Source: Nemania diffusa
Taxonomy: Eukaryota; Ascomycota; Sordariomycetes; Xylariales; Xylariaceae
Direction of reading: 5' to 3'
Length of the DNA: 64,000 bases
NCBI GenBank assembly: GCA_038501195.1
Contig: JBBPUQ010000004.1
Coordinates: forward strand, 5,222,001-5,286,000
Shown here: piece after piece, positions 11,262 to 21,178 of the stretch
Layout: every line of letters begins with the position of its first letter
Position numbering within the stretch: position 1 is the stretch's first letter
Position numbers and translations under genes: made by a program
The notes under the pieces: generated by a model
The model's database searches: none
What the model saw: the letters and a program-made list of their open reading frames with translations, nothing else
Told to the model about the DNA's origin: nothing

Positions 11262-12633
11262 GTCACGCTCTCATAGAGTACGACGTTATCTCCCTCATGA
11301 GAGGCAGTAGGTAGGAGGAAAGTCCACAGGTTCGATTCGCTATTGTATTATACCCAAGTCAATCAAAGACATAGCATATCGGTACCTGGCGTGGCGTTTT
11401 AACAAGCGAGGCGCGCATTTATCTTGAGCTATTTAGATGAGGGGTTGGATCAGTCCTAGTTTTGGGTAAAAGAACTGGGCAGTTCGAAAATTTTTTGGGT
11501 CTTGGGTGCTTTAACCCACGGCGCGCATATAAACTTCAATTCTTGTATGTACTGGATGCCAATTTTGAATGGATTTTCACTTTTATAGCGGTTACCATTC
11601 TTTTCTCGTGGCTCTCACTGAGCTTTTGGGGATATTTAACGACTATGCTAGAAGACTAGAAGTGTAAGACCGCAGATGGAGCTTGAAACGTAGAGCTATG
11701 ATGAATTTACATTGATCATTGTTCATATGGATGGTATGAATCTCGTGACTAGATATTCCAACCTCTTCTACATAATTCGTAGTCGTATAGCACGCTCATG
11801 TCTTGGCACACGTATTAGGTTTCGGTTTATTATTGTCGATAGGGCAACCTCTCAGGTAATTCAATAGGAAGACGAAAGAGACATGGAGAACATCAAGGCG
11901 TGTTGGTGGTCGCTAGCTCTATTAATTCAGTAGTATAAAATTTTGAAAGCATGAATCAGGGTAATCGGAATCTATCATTATATTCCTCGTCTGGTAGCAG
12001 ACTCTAAAGCGGTAATTGGTATGCACAATTAAGCAATAAACAAGTTCATGAGCCGGACGTAGGGCAACCCTATTACTTTAGTGTCTACTGGTTAGACACC
12101 TATTGCGTGCGACACTGTTTTTGATCGAATAAAGGGAAGGCAATTTGAATTCTGCGACTAGAAGCTACCTAGACAACCTTGTCATCCTGAGCCCCGAGAG
12201 AGTGACACTATCAAGATAAGCCTTCAGGGTTAGCAGAGCAGGAGCCTTCAAAGAACTACACTAAATCGCTTATACTCAGTAACTTAACTATCCTGCCCTC
12301 TCCTCGCTCGTCACTGTACACTTACTTGTTCAAAGACTACGACACACTTGGAGGTTCATAAATCCCACCCCATCACTCTCATCGTTAAAGTTGAGGGTGA
12401 CTGAGAAAGATATTGATGAATATTCTTTCACTCTGCGGGTAGTAATAGCCCTTACGAAGTCTTTTAGTTTCGGCTCTACTAGTAAAATCGATAGGTTATG
12501 GAAGGCTAGGAAGTGGCATAGTATTGCTTTTAATACCAACATTCAGACAACTCCCAAACTACTCGGGCACAGTATTCTAGGCCCATTAACAACCTCCTAT
12601 ATTATATAAACCCTTACGAAGCATTAGATTGTC
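11262..12633. other. AT-rich spacer before the 5S rRNA gene
   Basis: No supported gene. Composition becomes clearly AT-rich from about 11700, marking the left edge of the accessory-looking block that contains the 5S and HNH genes. Confidence 0.5.
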
Positions 12634-12752
12634 ACATACGACCATAGGATCTGGAAAACGCGGGGTCCCGTCCGCTCCCCCTTAGCTAAGCCGGATACCG
12701 CCAGATCAGTAGTTGGGTCGGTGACGACCAGCGAATCCCTGGTGTTGTATGT
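12634..12752 (+). rRNA. 5S ribosomal RNA gene (complete)
   Basis: A 119-nt match to the ascomycete 5S pattern. It begins ACATACGACCATAGG and contains GGAAAACGCGGGGTCCCGTC. The internal control region is AGTAGTTGGGTCGGTGACGA, and it ends AATCCCTGGTGTTGTATGT. The 5' ACATAC pairs with the 3' GTATGT to close helix I. A T-run follows directly (TTTT at 12752-12755 and a 10-base T tract further on), as expected for RNA polymerase III termination. Dispersed single 5S genes are normal in Sordariomycetes. It lies 260 bases upstream of the HNH gene. Confidence 0.95.
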
Positions 12753-13012
12753 TTTACTTCTAGTGTTTTTTTTTTCTTTGTTATTTCATTATTCTCTCCT
12801 TATTTTAAACACAAAAATCACAGGCATAGAAAACTAAGTGGCAGATGGCAAGCCCCGCCTAGCCACTTTCCCGCGCCACACTACATGCCCCCCTGAGGTG
12901 GAGTATACCCATTGCTAATAACAATAACAAAAACACCAGACCAGTCAAACAAAATAGCCCCCTTAATACCTACTATCCAGGGCCTAACATCTCCTACTAC
13001 GATACCCTAATT

Positions 13013-14470
13013 ATGTCGGCATCTCCAGCCAACAACAGCAGTCTAAATGCCGTCGTAATTCTCTCGCCTTTGTCACGGCCTCCGACTATCCATGGTGAGG
13101 GTGAAATCGAATTCCGTCACCCAGGGTACACTCCTCCGTGCGACACCTTGTTTATGCTCCCTCGACTTGATCACTCGTCGGCATCATCTCTTAAAGGTGT
13201 ACACTACAGTACCGCCCTCACAGCTTGTCAGATCATAGCAAACAATGCTTTTAACGGCTACCTTGCGACGGACCGTGAAGGCCGCGAACGCGTTGACCTA
13301 AATGCTGATCATCTCCTTACTGAATCTCAATACTGGTTTTTTACCAGCTCTACCTATCAAAATCTAAATCCATACCCTATAGTCCCAAGCTTCCAGGACT
13401 GGGCATTTCCACACCAGGAAATTGCGAGGTGGCCTCTACCAACCGATATTACAACGGATCCAGACACGAGCGACCCTCGGTGTATTATTACGCAGACAGC
13501 AGCTCTGGTTAACAAAGCACATCTAATCCCGGCTACAGATGAAAAATGGTTCAAGGCTAATGTCATGTCTCGATACGGGAATCATTACGATACTAACCAA
13601 AAATCCAATAAAATTACCTTGCGACATGATCTACACCATGCCTTTGATTCTCACCTATTCGCAATTGTACCTAAACAAAACCACTATGTTGTTCATCAAT
13701 TGTCTGCGACTGAAAGCAGTACAAGAGAGTTCGCCTCGATTTATCACAACCGCCGTATTACACAACAATCTAAAGATGTTGCACCGGTGTTTTTGTTTGC
13801 TCGATTTGCTCGTGCTGTTTTCATGCTCGTTAAGCCCTTTATAGCCCAGTCTCCAATCTCTCGATATGTTGCTCGTCTCCACGTAGGAGATAAGGAAGGC
13901 GGAGAGGACTACAACATAAAGTCGGAATGGCTTTCTCCTCAGCAGCTAGCCAACCAGTATGGGGGCAGGGGTACTAAGAGTGCAAGCCCTACTAAGCGGA
14001 AGCGAAATGACAAAGAGTCGACCGACGATCAAGAAAAGTACGAGGACTATAACAGCGATTGCAAGAGCGACAATGACAACAGTGATTCGGAGGGAGAGTG
14101 GTACAAAAAGAATGTTGCGGTATTGCTAGAGGACGGAGGCCGATCCCGAAAGCGGCGATGCGACTATTCGGACTATGACAGTGATACCTCAGCCCCTGAC
14201 AGTGATACGGAGGGAGAATGGTACGAAAAGAATGTCGCGGTATTATTAGAGGACAGAGGCCGATCACGAAAGCGGCGATGCGATGATTCGGGCGTTAACA
14301 ATCCCGACAATTCTCAACCGCCATCTCTCGTGACCTCTATTTCATCGATCCAGTCTTGTCCGAGATTTGATCAGGAGGCTAGCGGTCCCTCGCCGGTAGA
14401 GGTACAAGGGCCGGCTCTTTCAAAAGGAATTGGAACTGGCAACACCGTGGAATTAGAACCATTACTCTAG
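13013..14470 (+). CDS. HNH-nuclease domain protein (fungal HNH_2 type)
   Basis: Intronless, 485 residues. The central HNH motif is visible: the first His in NKAHLIP (about residue 170), Asn/Lys in KSNKITLRHDL, and the second His pair in DLHHAFDSH (about residues 206-212). A hydrophobic segment (VFLFARFARAVFMLV) follows. The C-terminal 150 residues alternate acidic Asp/Glu/Ser with basic KRRCD and include a 40-residue tandem duplication (GEWYxKNVAVLLED). Proteins of this family are widespread and expanded in filamentous fungi; the biological role and target are unknown. It sits between a complete 5S gene and a partial 5S copy, and codon use is less biased than in the housekeeping genes, which suggests an accessory or mobile origin. 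All key motif residues appear intact, so nuclease activity is possible. Confidence 0.85.
   Translation: MSASPANNSSLNAVVILSPLSRPPTIHGEGEIEFRHPGYTPPCDTLFMLPRLDHSSASSLKGVHYSTALTACQIIANNAFNGYLATDREGRERVDLNADHLLTESQYWFFTSSTYQNLNPYPIVPSFQDWAFPHQEIARWPLPTDITTDPDTSDPRCIITQTAALVNKAHLIPATDEKWFKANVMSRYGNHYDTNQKSNKITLRHDLHHAFDSHLFAIVPKQNHYVVHQLSATESSTREFASIYHNRRITQQSKDVAPVFLFARFARAVFMLVKPFIAQSPISRYVARLHVGDKEGGEDYNIKSEWLSPQQLANQYGGRGTKSASPTKRKRNDKESTDDQEKYEDYNSDCKSDNDNSDSEGEWYKKNVAVLLEDGGRSRKRRCDYSDYDSDTSAPDSDTEGEWYEKNVAVLLEDRGRSRKRRCDDSGVNNPDNSQPPSLVTSISSIQSCPRFDQEASGPSPVEVQGPALSKGIGTGNTVELEPLL
14080..14290 (+). repeat. 120-nt coding tandem duplication in the HNH gene
   Basis: Two nearly identical units offset by exactly 120 nt (copies beginning near 14081 and 14201), each encoding EGEWY[KE]KNVAVLLED[GR]GRSRKRRCD. 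The reading frame is preserved. Confidence 0.9.
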
Positions 14471-15091
14471 ATAACACATATATGGAGAAACGTGTTTTGG
14501 TTACATTGTTGTGTTTGTGTGCCCTACGCCAAATATATGTCTACATAAATAGGTATTGTACCTTAGAATCGCCAAGGGTCAAACTATAATCGGTAGACTA
14601 GCACGTTTGCACATCCTATATCTACTACCATAACATGAAACAGCATTTGGTTCACTGCCCGAATAAGACCAACAAATTTTTATATGTCACAACCTCGGGG
14701 ACAGTTAGGTGGTTCCGATATAGTCGCACCCAGTACATTTAGAAGCAAATTAGACAGCAGCATTTAACTTGAATTATATGAGTTTTGACTTGACAACTGT
14801 TCTAGCAGACGATGTTGTTGAGGGCTAGGTTCTTGATGGAAGAGCGGACGAAGTGGCAAAGCGAAAGAAAAATATAATAATAAATGAAAAAATAAAATTA
14901 ATAAAAAATTGGTTGCATCTCTTTGAAAAGCGTGTCATCCTTAGTGCAGCGTTAGTTACGCAACCATAACAACATCTTGCTGTTGTGAGTCTACACTAGA
15001 CAATTTTCCATATTTAGATATAGACAGCAACTTTTAATTCCAATAACCCCATTTCAAGAAGCTCATGCTTCCAGCATCCAATTCTTAGGAA
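14471..15091. other. AT-rich 3' flank of the HNH gene
   Basis: No gene. Includes an A-rich tract at about 14866-14912 (AAATATAATAATAAATG-like), which could be a degraded poly-A or simple sequence. It ends at the second 5S copy. Confidence 0.5.
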
Positions 15092-15145
15092 CGCCAGATC
15101 AGTAGTTAGGTCAGTAACGACCAGCAAATCCCTGGTGTTGCATGT
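15092..15145 (+). pseudogene. Truncated 5S rRNA copy (3' 54 nt only)
   Basis: 54 nt aligning without gaps to the last 54 nt of the complete 5S gene at 12699-12752, same orientation, 2,393 bp downstream. It differs at five sites, all transitions, four of them G-to-A (for example TTGGGTC to TTAGGTC, GTGACG to GTAACG, AGCGAAT to AGCAAAT). This fits deamination of C on the opposite strand, as in repeat-induced point mutation. Weak similarity continues about 40 bases into the 3' flank (pyrimidine-rich, then TTATTTTTAAACA). The 5' half of the gene is missing, so it is not a functional 5S gene. Confidence 0.85.
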
Positions 15146-15809
15146 TTTCTTTCTCTTTCCTTCCCTTATTTTTAAACAGTAGCTATATGCTTACGATATC
15201 AGTAATCTGCATTAGGGGCAACTAATAGGAGCCTCTATTGCCTTAGAAATTGTTGCCTTAATAACGGGCCTGTAGAGAAAGGTACGGACAGTGGAAATAA
15301 TTAACTTATTACTTTTCCCTTCTCTTTTTTTACATACTCAGTTGCAAATAATCAAGTTTCCCTACTTGACAACATTCTACTTAAATATAAGTAAGGAAAC
15401 GACATCCTTAGCGACAAGTCAGATTTGGATCGGTGTGATATAGGATATAGTCAGGGCAGCCTTATAACTGGTAGTTCGGAAATGAAAGGGGCTGAGCTAT
15501 CAATATTCCTAACGAGGGAGACATTATGGCTATTTTACTGGTGAAAAAAACGATAGCCCATTTTTATATACTTTAAAAATACTCAGTGTGGCTCTGAGAC
15601 GTTACTGGATCCTCATTTCTATTTCTTATTGGTCACTCAGCCTCATTCACTTTTCTCTTGAGAAGGGCTTCTGCTGGTAATAGTTAAGGTATTTAACTGT
15701 GGGCGGCAGACATTGGTTACCTATAGTCTACATTCGATAAATGTATTTTCTACCGCAGCATTATCCCTCACTCCCTCCGTCTCGCTTCGTTTCACATCTC
15801 ATTGGTCTT
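15146..15809. other. AT-rich spacer after the 5S fragment
   Basis: No supported gene. Pyrimidine/T-rich and AT-rich, similar in composition to 14471-15091. Confidence 0.45.
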
Positions 15810-16404
15810 CTATGAGCTCCCCCCACCACCTGAATATGCGGCCACCGTCGCCGACGCACGCCGGCAAAACATCAGATGCAGGGTGGATACTTCATTATAG
15901 TAGTTGTTGTTGATGCCAGCCGCGGCGGCCCTTTCGGTGAGGTGTTTGAGCTGCGCCTTGTAGTCGTGGGCGAAACTTTCGCAGACTGCTTCACTTATGC
16001 CGAGTTCCTCCATACCGTAGCGTAGATTCCCGAAGCTTTGGAAGACGGCGGTTATCGGGGGATGATTAGGGGGCGTATCGTCGAGACACGAATCACAGAA
16101 AGGCATTCCGATCTTGTGGCAGGTAAAGCTTACCACCACACAGTGGTGGGGAGGCGCATTAGATAAGAGGGGACATACCGTCCACGTGTTGTTCACTGAC
16201 GTATATTCGTGGCAGCATCTATCGTAGCCCCAGTAGCTTGAACACGGACAAGGCTCGTGATTAGCTAGAATTACTTGACTTGTAAAGAAGGGAGGAGCAA
16301 ATGAACTTACCTATAGTGGCACATACTGCGTGTCTTGGTCGGGTTAAAGGTCGGTAAACAGTCGAAATAGGGTAGTAGCATAGATCGTGATGAATCTCGA
16401 TGAT
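15810..16404 (-). CDS. Small cysteine-rich spliced protein (5' end unresolved)
   Basis: I reconstruct at least three exons: up to 16404 (boundary uncertain) to 16311, 16264-16179, and 16112-15810, with 46-bp and 66-bp GT-AG introns whose phases agree. The joined frame reads ...RPRHAVCATI | ANHEPCPCSSYWGYDRCC ... NNTWT | IGMPFCDSCLDDTPPN and continues to AYSGGGGSS. It has eight or more Cys residues in the first half (CPC, CC, CDSC), followed by a helical region (YGMEELGISEAVCESF) and a Gly/Ser tail. No start codon is found in the first open block, so a further 5' exon is needed. I do not recognise the family. Consistent splice phases across two introns argue that it is a real gene; whether it is secreted cannot be judged without the N-terminus. 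Confidence 0.5.
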
Positions 16405-17011
16405 CTTAGTTGGAATTCGAGTATTGTGTCACCACCTCCTATAGAACAGAGGACATGTTAACATACGCTACCTATCGAGTAATTGGGATTCTCACGGAAC
16501 AGGTTTATTCACAATATTATACTTTGACTATCATAGTTGAAAAAAGGGAGCCTAACATCGAAATATCTTTATAGTCGTCTTCGAAAGTACAGATGTCTCG
16601 ATTTTCATAACCCCTTGGATGGACGAGACGCTGGAAGCTCCTAGAGACCAATCCTAGAAACGAAAGATTGTTGAGTCCTCAGTCTGTCTAGCTTGTATGG
16701 CACAGATGCGATATATTGTATGAGCCAAGTGTATCATTGAGGTGAAACGAGGGAGGTGGCCATCGCGTGATAATGATCATTGTTCACGGGGTAATCACAG
16801 ATAGGACTGAACCTCCTTGCATGCTGATATATTGGTGGGTGATTGCTAGGATGTAAGACAGATGTTATGTTGAACAGAGACGAAGATGGGTATTTGCCAC
16901 TAGCTGTACAACCACGCTGCCTTTTCCCCAAGACAGTACTGTTTGTAAGACTTTGACAGCCAAACTTTTACGCCTGATTGTATTTGTATACTTAAGTAAG
17001 GTCTTCTGAGG
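16405..17011. other. Spacer, probably holding the 5' exon of the Cys-rich gene
   Basis: No independent gene is supported. Since both neighbours are transcribed leftward, the missing first exon and promoter of the 15.8-16.4 kb gene should lie here. Confidence 0.4.
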
Positions 17012-18819
17012 CTACGGTGGAACCTGTCCTAACATAATATTCTCCAATTGTTTCTGATCAAACTGTGGCTGCAACGTCGTTCTGAGTAGGGCGTGACTTT
17101 TTGCAATAGCTGGCACGATCCCGTCAATTTGTCGCAGATTCCCGCGCATACTCTCCATATGATTATTAATCTGTGCTGCAAGGTTAAGTAGTTCTTCGTC
17201 TCCGTTGCTAGCAAAGACTTGACCGGTAGCCTTGTCGGCAGGGAGCAAGTCAATGTTATTTGTAACTGAGCCATAGGTCGCTTCGGGCACAAGAACATGT
17301 ACTTTTCTCAGCCGATCTCTCCATTCTCTAGCCTCAGCGCGGGCATTAGAGCTGAGCCGGTCGAGTGTCTTGTACTCCCGTTCAAGGTCTTTCTCGGCGC
17401 GTTCCTTTTCTCGCTTAAGTAATTCTACGCTATGCTGTAGAGGATCTAACTGAGATATAAGTACTTCGACGGCGGATTGTGTTCGTTCAAAGTCGAGTTC
17501 ATCTTCACGGCGCGGTAGAGACGAAGCAGGCGGAAATGGGAGTCTGGCAGATCTTTTGCGTAGTCCCCTAATTACTTTCTCGAGAACGTCCTCGGCATGG
17601 GCATGCTGCTTTGGAACGACGTGGAGGAGCGTAGGTAGCGATACTGAATGTAAAAGACTTGCAATGTTGGCGATTGATAGGGGATCGAGAGAGGACCATT
17701 TAGCCTCAATGACTTCGTGAGTAACCCGCCGCGTTCGCTTTGCTATATGCCTATATGGTGGAGGAGAAGAATCGGAATCAGGTGAAGATGAGCGGGCTGG
17801 TGACTCATCTTGTCCTTCAGCAGACTGTCTGCGGCCCGCGGATTTCCGCCGTACTTTACTAGACTGAGCTCGCCTGCCTTCTTCTTCTTGTTGTTGCTCA
17901 TTTGCAGGTTCTTTCCGACGCTTAGATGATCTATTTTGTATTCCCGTGCTGGAGTTCCTGCTACCGTCTCCAGGCTTAGCTGGACGGCCTCGCTTTCTTG
18001 GGGGCAGCACAGGCTCGGGTTCGGCTTCATCCCTAGGTGGTTGCGCGTCTTGGGAGGAGCGAAGTTTTTTGTTTTTTCTCTTCTGCGCCTTTGAGGTAAT
18101 TTCTACTTCGGGTGTGGGTTCTGCTTCTTCCTCAGGCTGTTCCTGGTTTACAAGCTGAATCGGCCGTTTTCTCCCCTTAGCCGTTCGCTTAGATTTTGAG
18201 GATACAGTCTCTTCTCCACGTATTGAATGATTCTCCAAGATGACAGGTGATTCATCTAATGAGCGGCGATGCCGTTTACTGCGTCGAAGAAGGCTCGAGT
18301 TTCCCTCGTTCTCGTTTTCATCGTCGGCCTCTTCTGCTTCAGGGGCTGGTAGCTTGGCCCGCTGCCCCGCCCCCCGCGGCCTACCTCGCTTTGACATGTT
18401 GCGCTCCCCCGACGGCGCTGACTCAATAGCCTGTGCTACAGATCTATCCTCTGTTTGAACTATTGGAGGCTGGCGTTGCCTGCGCTTGCTAGGCCGCGTC
18501 TCTGACAACTCGGGTTGCGGCTCTTGCGGGATGTTGTCGTCTGCGGTGCGTCGACCACGCTTTCTCGGGCGTGATCCTTCATCCATAGCGCCTTCATCAA
18601 TGTTGTCATCGACTCTGGGTTGGTTGATTCGGGGCACGACCGCTGTAGAAGAGTTTGACGCGTCTTTGACCTCGTTGTCGTCGTCGCGTGACGCGTTGGT
18701 GGGACGACCACGCTTGCGCTTCTGATTGGCAGCTAGTGGAGGATCCTGGAGGAGAGATTTACTTTTAGCAGTTGAATCGGATATCGATATCTTGCAAAGA
18801 GCTTGATTTAACTAACCAT
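17012..18819 (-). CDS. CENP-Q-like inner kinetochore protein (Okp1/Fta7 family)
   Basis: Subunit of the constitutive centromere-associated network (COMA-type module). The large exon (18745-17012) is open upstream of the first internal Met and has the AT-hook QKRKRGRPTN there. The only good start is an ATG at 18819-18817 followed at once by a donor GTTAGT, a TGCTAA branch point and CTCCAG acceptor, so exon 1 is the start codon alone (71-bp intron); 578 residues in total. The N-terminal half is disordered, with several AT-hook-like motifs (KRGRPRG, RKRGRPAKPG) and basic/acidic runs, suited to AT-rich centromeric DNA. The C-terminal CENP-Q domain starts near EAKWSSLDPLSIANIASLL, with the conserved RGLRKRSARLPFPP, followed by a coiled coil (LKREKERAEKDLEREY). 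The assignment rests on this domain; the start-codon exon is inferred. Confidence 0.85.
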
Positions 18820-19459
18820 TAGATAGGAACTAACTACCTCTTTATTGTACTCCCGCAAACCTGCAACTGCTATGTTGTTCTTCTTTCTAACTTGATAAGT
18901 ACCTAGGTAGCTACACACGTTGGGTGGTCGTGGCGGGCAATTACCTAAATAGTTGTGGCTTACGCACGTGCGATAATGGGGCTAAGATGGATATTTAGCC
19001 ACAGAATGAAATGTGGCCCCGCCACCCTCCAGGTAGGTACCAAGACCACGGTATGCCTGTATGCACTTGCTTACCTCCCTAGAATCAGTGTTAGCTCTTG
19101 GCGGGACCACCCTTTGAAGCATCTTTATGTTATTGATCTTCTCCTCATCAAACAAAACATCTTCACAATCTTCTTACGGTTGGCTGAACCTCGATTAGAA
19201 CCCGCTGTGCCTAATTTGATTCTGAAACGTGTCCCCTTTGATCTTTGGTCTTCACTATCTGCACGATTGAATTCTTTTTAGTTCTTGAGTCTCTGGATTT
19301 CTTAACTTCTGTACTGTACGTAGGAGTTACATCATATTTATTACCCCAAATCGAAGCTTATCTGGGTCGATACCTATGGATTCGCCCTGTGTTCTAGCTC
19401 TAATAACATAATCAATAGTCTCAGCTACCATAGAACCCTTGCCGCAACCATTGCTCAAT
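18820..19459. other. Divergent promoter between the CENP-Q-like gene and the ER thioredoxin-fold gene
   Basis: 640 bases with no coding signal. Contains TACCTAGGTAGCTAC-like words near 18900. Serves both flanking genes, which diverge. Confidence 0.5.
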
Positions 19460-20375
19460 ATGCGGTTCAATTCAGCTTCTGCGCTCCTAGCGTTGCCTCT
19501 CTTGGCTGCTGCCGATACACCTGATTACCAGGCGCAGTTCCAAGAGTATCTGGGCCAGGCCCAGGGCCATTTTGAAAAGCTGGCATCCAAGATCCCTTCG
19601 CCTAACAAATATGATCCTATTACCGCCGCAGCAGCTAAGGATGGGCCCACCAATATGCATACTATTGCTCTGCATAATTGGAAAGATATTCTCTATGAGC
19701 CCGTTACTCCGGGAAGTACAACACCAGAGGAGTGGTGGGTTCTAATGACCGGCGGAAACAAGACCTGCTTCGGTAAGACTCCTTGCCAGCTTACAGATCC
19801 CAACAAACCATTTCGACTAATTGCTGCTTTTCTAGGTCACTGCGGCAAGGTTGACGCTGCGTTTAATGAGGCGGCCGGCAAGTTCGCCGCCGAATCAGGT
19901 TCTCCTCATATGGCATTTTTGAACTGTGACGACCAGCCAGTTTTGTGCAATGCATGGTCTGCGCCTGTTGGTACTCTTTGGATTTTTGAGATGCTACCCG
20001 AGCCCTCCCCTATCAGCATCTTCGCCAAGAGGCTGAACTTGACCACCGTTACTTCTGATGACTTGGTGCAGCTACAGAAGAGCGGCTACAAGACCGTGGC
20101 CAAGGAACACGATGGGTTATTTCATCCCTTCAATGGCCCCCTCGCACAGAATGGCTTGTCCATCCCTGTTGGCTACCTTCTATGGGCCTTCGGCTTACTC
20201 CCAAGCTGGGCTTTTATGATCTTAGTCTCTTTGTTCAGCCGGAGAATGATGTAAGTGAAGACTGGATATGTAAAATCTTGAAGCAAAATTTATGCTAACA
20301 ATCTCATTTAGGACCAGTCGCATGGAGGGCCAGATGCAAGGAGGCCGAGGCGGCCAAGCTGCTCCACGCCAATGA
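19460..20375 (+). CDS. ER thioredoxin-fold type I membrane protein
   Basis: Exons 19460-20250 and 20312-20375 (61-bp intron, TGCTAAC branch point), giving 284 residues. The N-terminus MRFNSASALLALPLLAAADT is a signal peptide. The lumenal part has a thioredoxin-like pattern: WWVLMTGGNKTCFGKTPC (a Cys pair, but not the CXXC of active oxidoreductases), a helix, then MAFLNCDDQPVLCNAW and the cis-Pro-like APVGTLWIF. N-glycosylation sequons (NKT, NLT) fit secretion. A hydrophobic segment (VGYLLWAFGLLPSWAFMILVS) near the C-terminus is followed by a basic, Gly/Gln-rich cytosolic tail. Conserved-looking but not named; a role in ER folding or membrane organisation is inference. It is tail-to-tail with nkp2. 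Confidence 0.75.
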
Positions 20376-20548
20376 ACAGCAAAGCATAGCGGCAGAGTGT
20401 GAAGTAGCGAGGGTCGTGGTTGGGCGTGATAACACTGGATAGAAGTTATAGCCTTCCTTGTGGGAGGATAACGCGCCCCAGAGCTATCCAATCATTGTCA
20501 TGTAAACTAGTAATAGTTATAATGAATTACCTATGTCTTTTTCTTAGA

Positions 20549-21178
20549 TCACGCTTTTTGTTTGCACGTCTCTTGGATACCCTGGAGCCCCTCCACGACC
20601 TCGCTTGTCAAGTTAGAATTAGACAATCGGCCGTATCGTAGATCGCTCATGTTGCCCGCAGTTTGTTTAATAGACTCGAGAAGGGCAGCTTCCTCCTCTT
20701 CTAGCTTCTGTAGGCTACTCTCAACATCGAGTAGCGCGCTATCGAGATCAGGTATTATGCTTTGTAGAGAATGTTGTTTGGGCGTAATCGTGGTGGAGGT
20801 GGAGCCGAATAACTGGTGACATTGCGGTTAGCTTGCGCATATGAAGTCGCGGAGGAGGAAGCTAAGGGTCTTCCAACTTACTGTCCTCTCGATCTCGATC
20901 TCGTCGTCCTGCTCTTCAAATTCACTCTCCTTCTTTGTCCGGATTATTGTCCGGCGTAACGCCTTGGCCTGCTTGACTTCGGCATCGATGCTAGCCGAAA
21001 CAGCGTCAACAACTGCATTGCGCTGCTGTTGAAGGTCTCGGTATAACGCACGAACCTGGGGCGAGGATTGTTGCGACTTGGGGAACAACGAGGTAAATTC
21101 CTGAAGGGATACGATGCTCGGCAAGCGAGAAGGGAGGAGGAGAAAATTGCGCAGAATTGTAGCCTCTGTCGGTGCCAT
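20549..21178 (-). CDS. nkp2: Cnl2/Nkp2 family kinetochore subunit
   Basis: Inner-kinetochore (Ctf19/CCAN) accessory subunit. Exons 21178-20882 and 20812-20549, with a 69-bp intron (donor GTAAGT, acceptor CACCAG), encode 186 residues, the normal family size. The N-terminus MAPTEATILRNFLLLPSRLP and the block SSPQVRALYRDLQQQR are typical of Cnl2/NKP2. The second exon adds a coiled coil and the C-terminal MSDLRYGRLSN motif also conserved in the family, so the second exon is well supported. It lies under 2 kb from the CENP-Q-like gene with only the thioredoxin-fold gene between, and is divergent from eaf3. Confidence 0.9.

Noticed and set aside
11320..11340. Possible tRNA B-box (GGTTCGATTC)
   Set aside because: No matching A-box or cloverleaf upstream; chance match.
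12634..15145. Interpretation of the 5S-HNH-5S block as a 5S-derived SINE
   Set aside because: The second copy is the 3' half rather than a 5' promoter half, and the intervening segment codes for a full protein, so a SINE does not fit.
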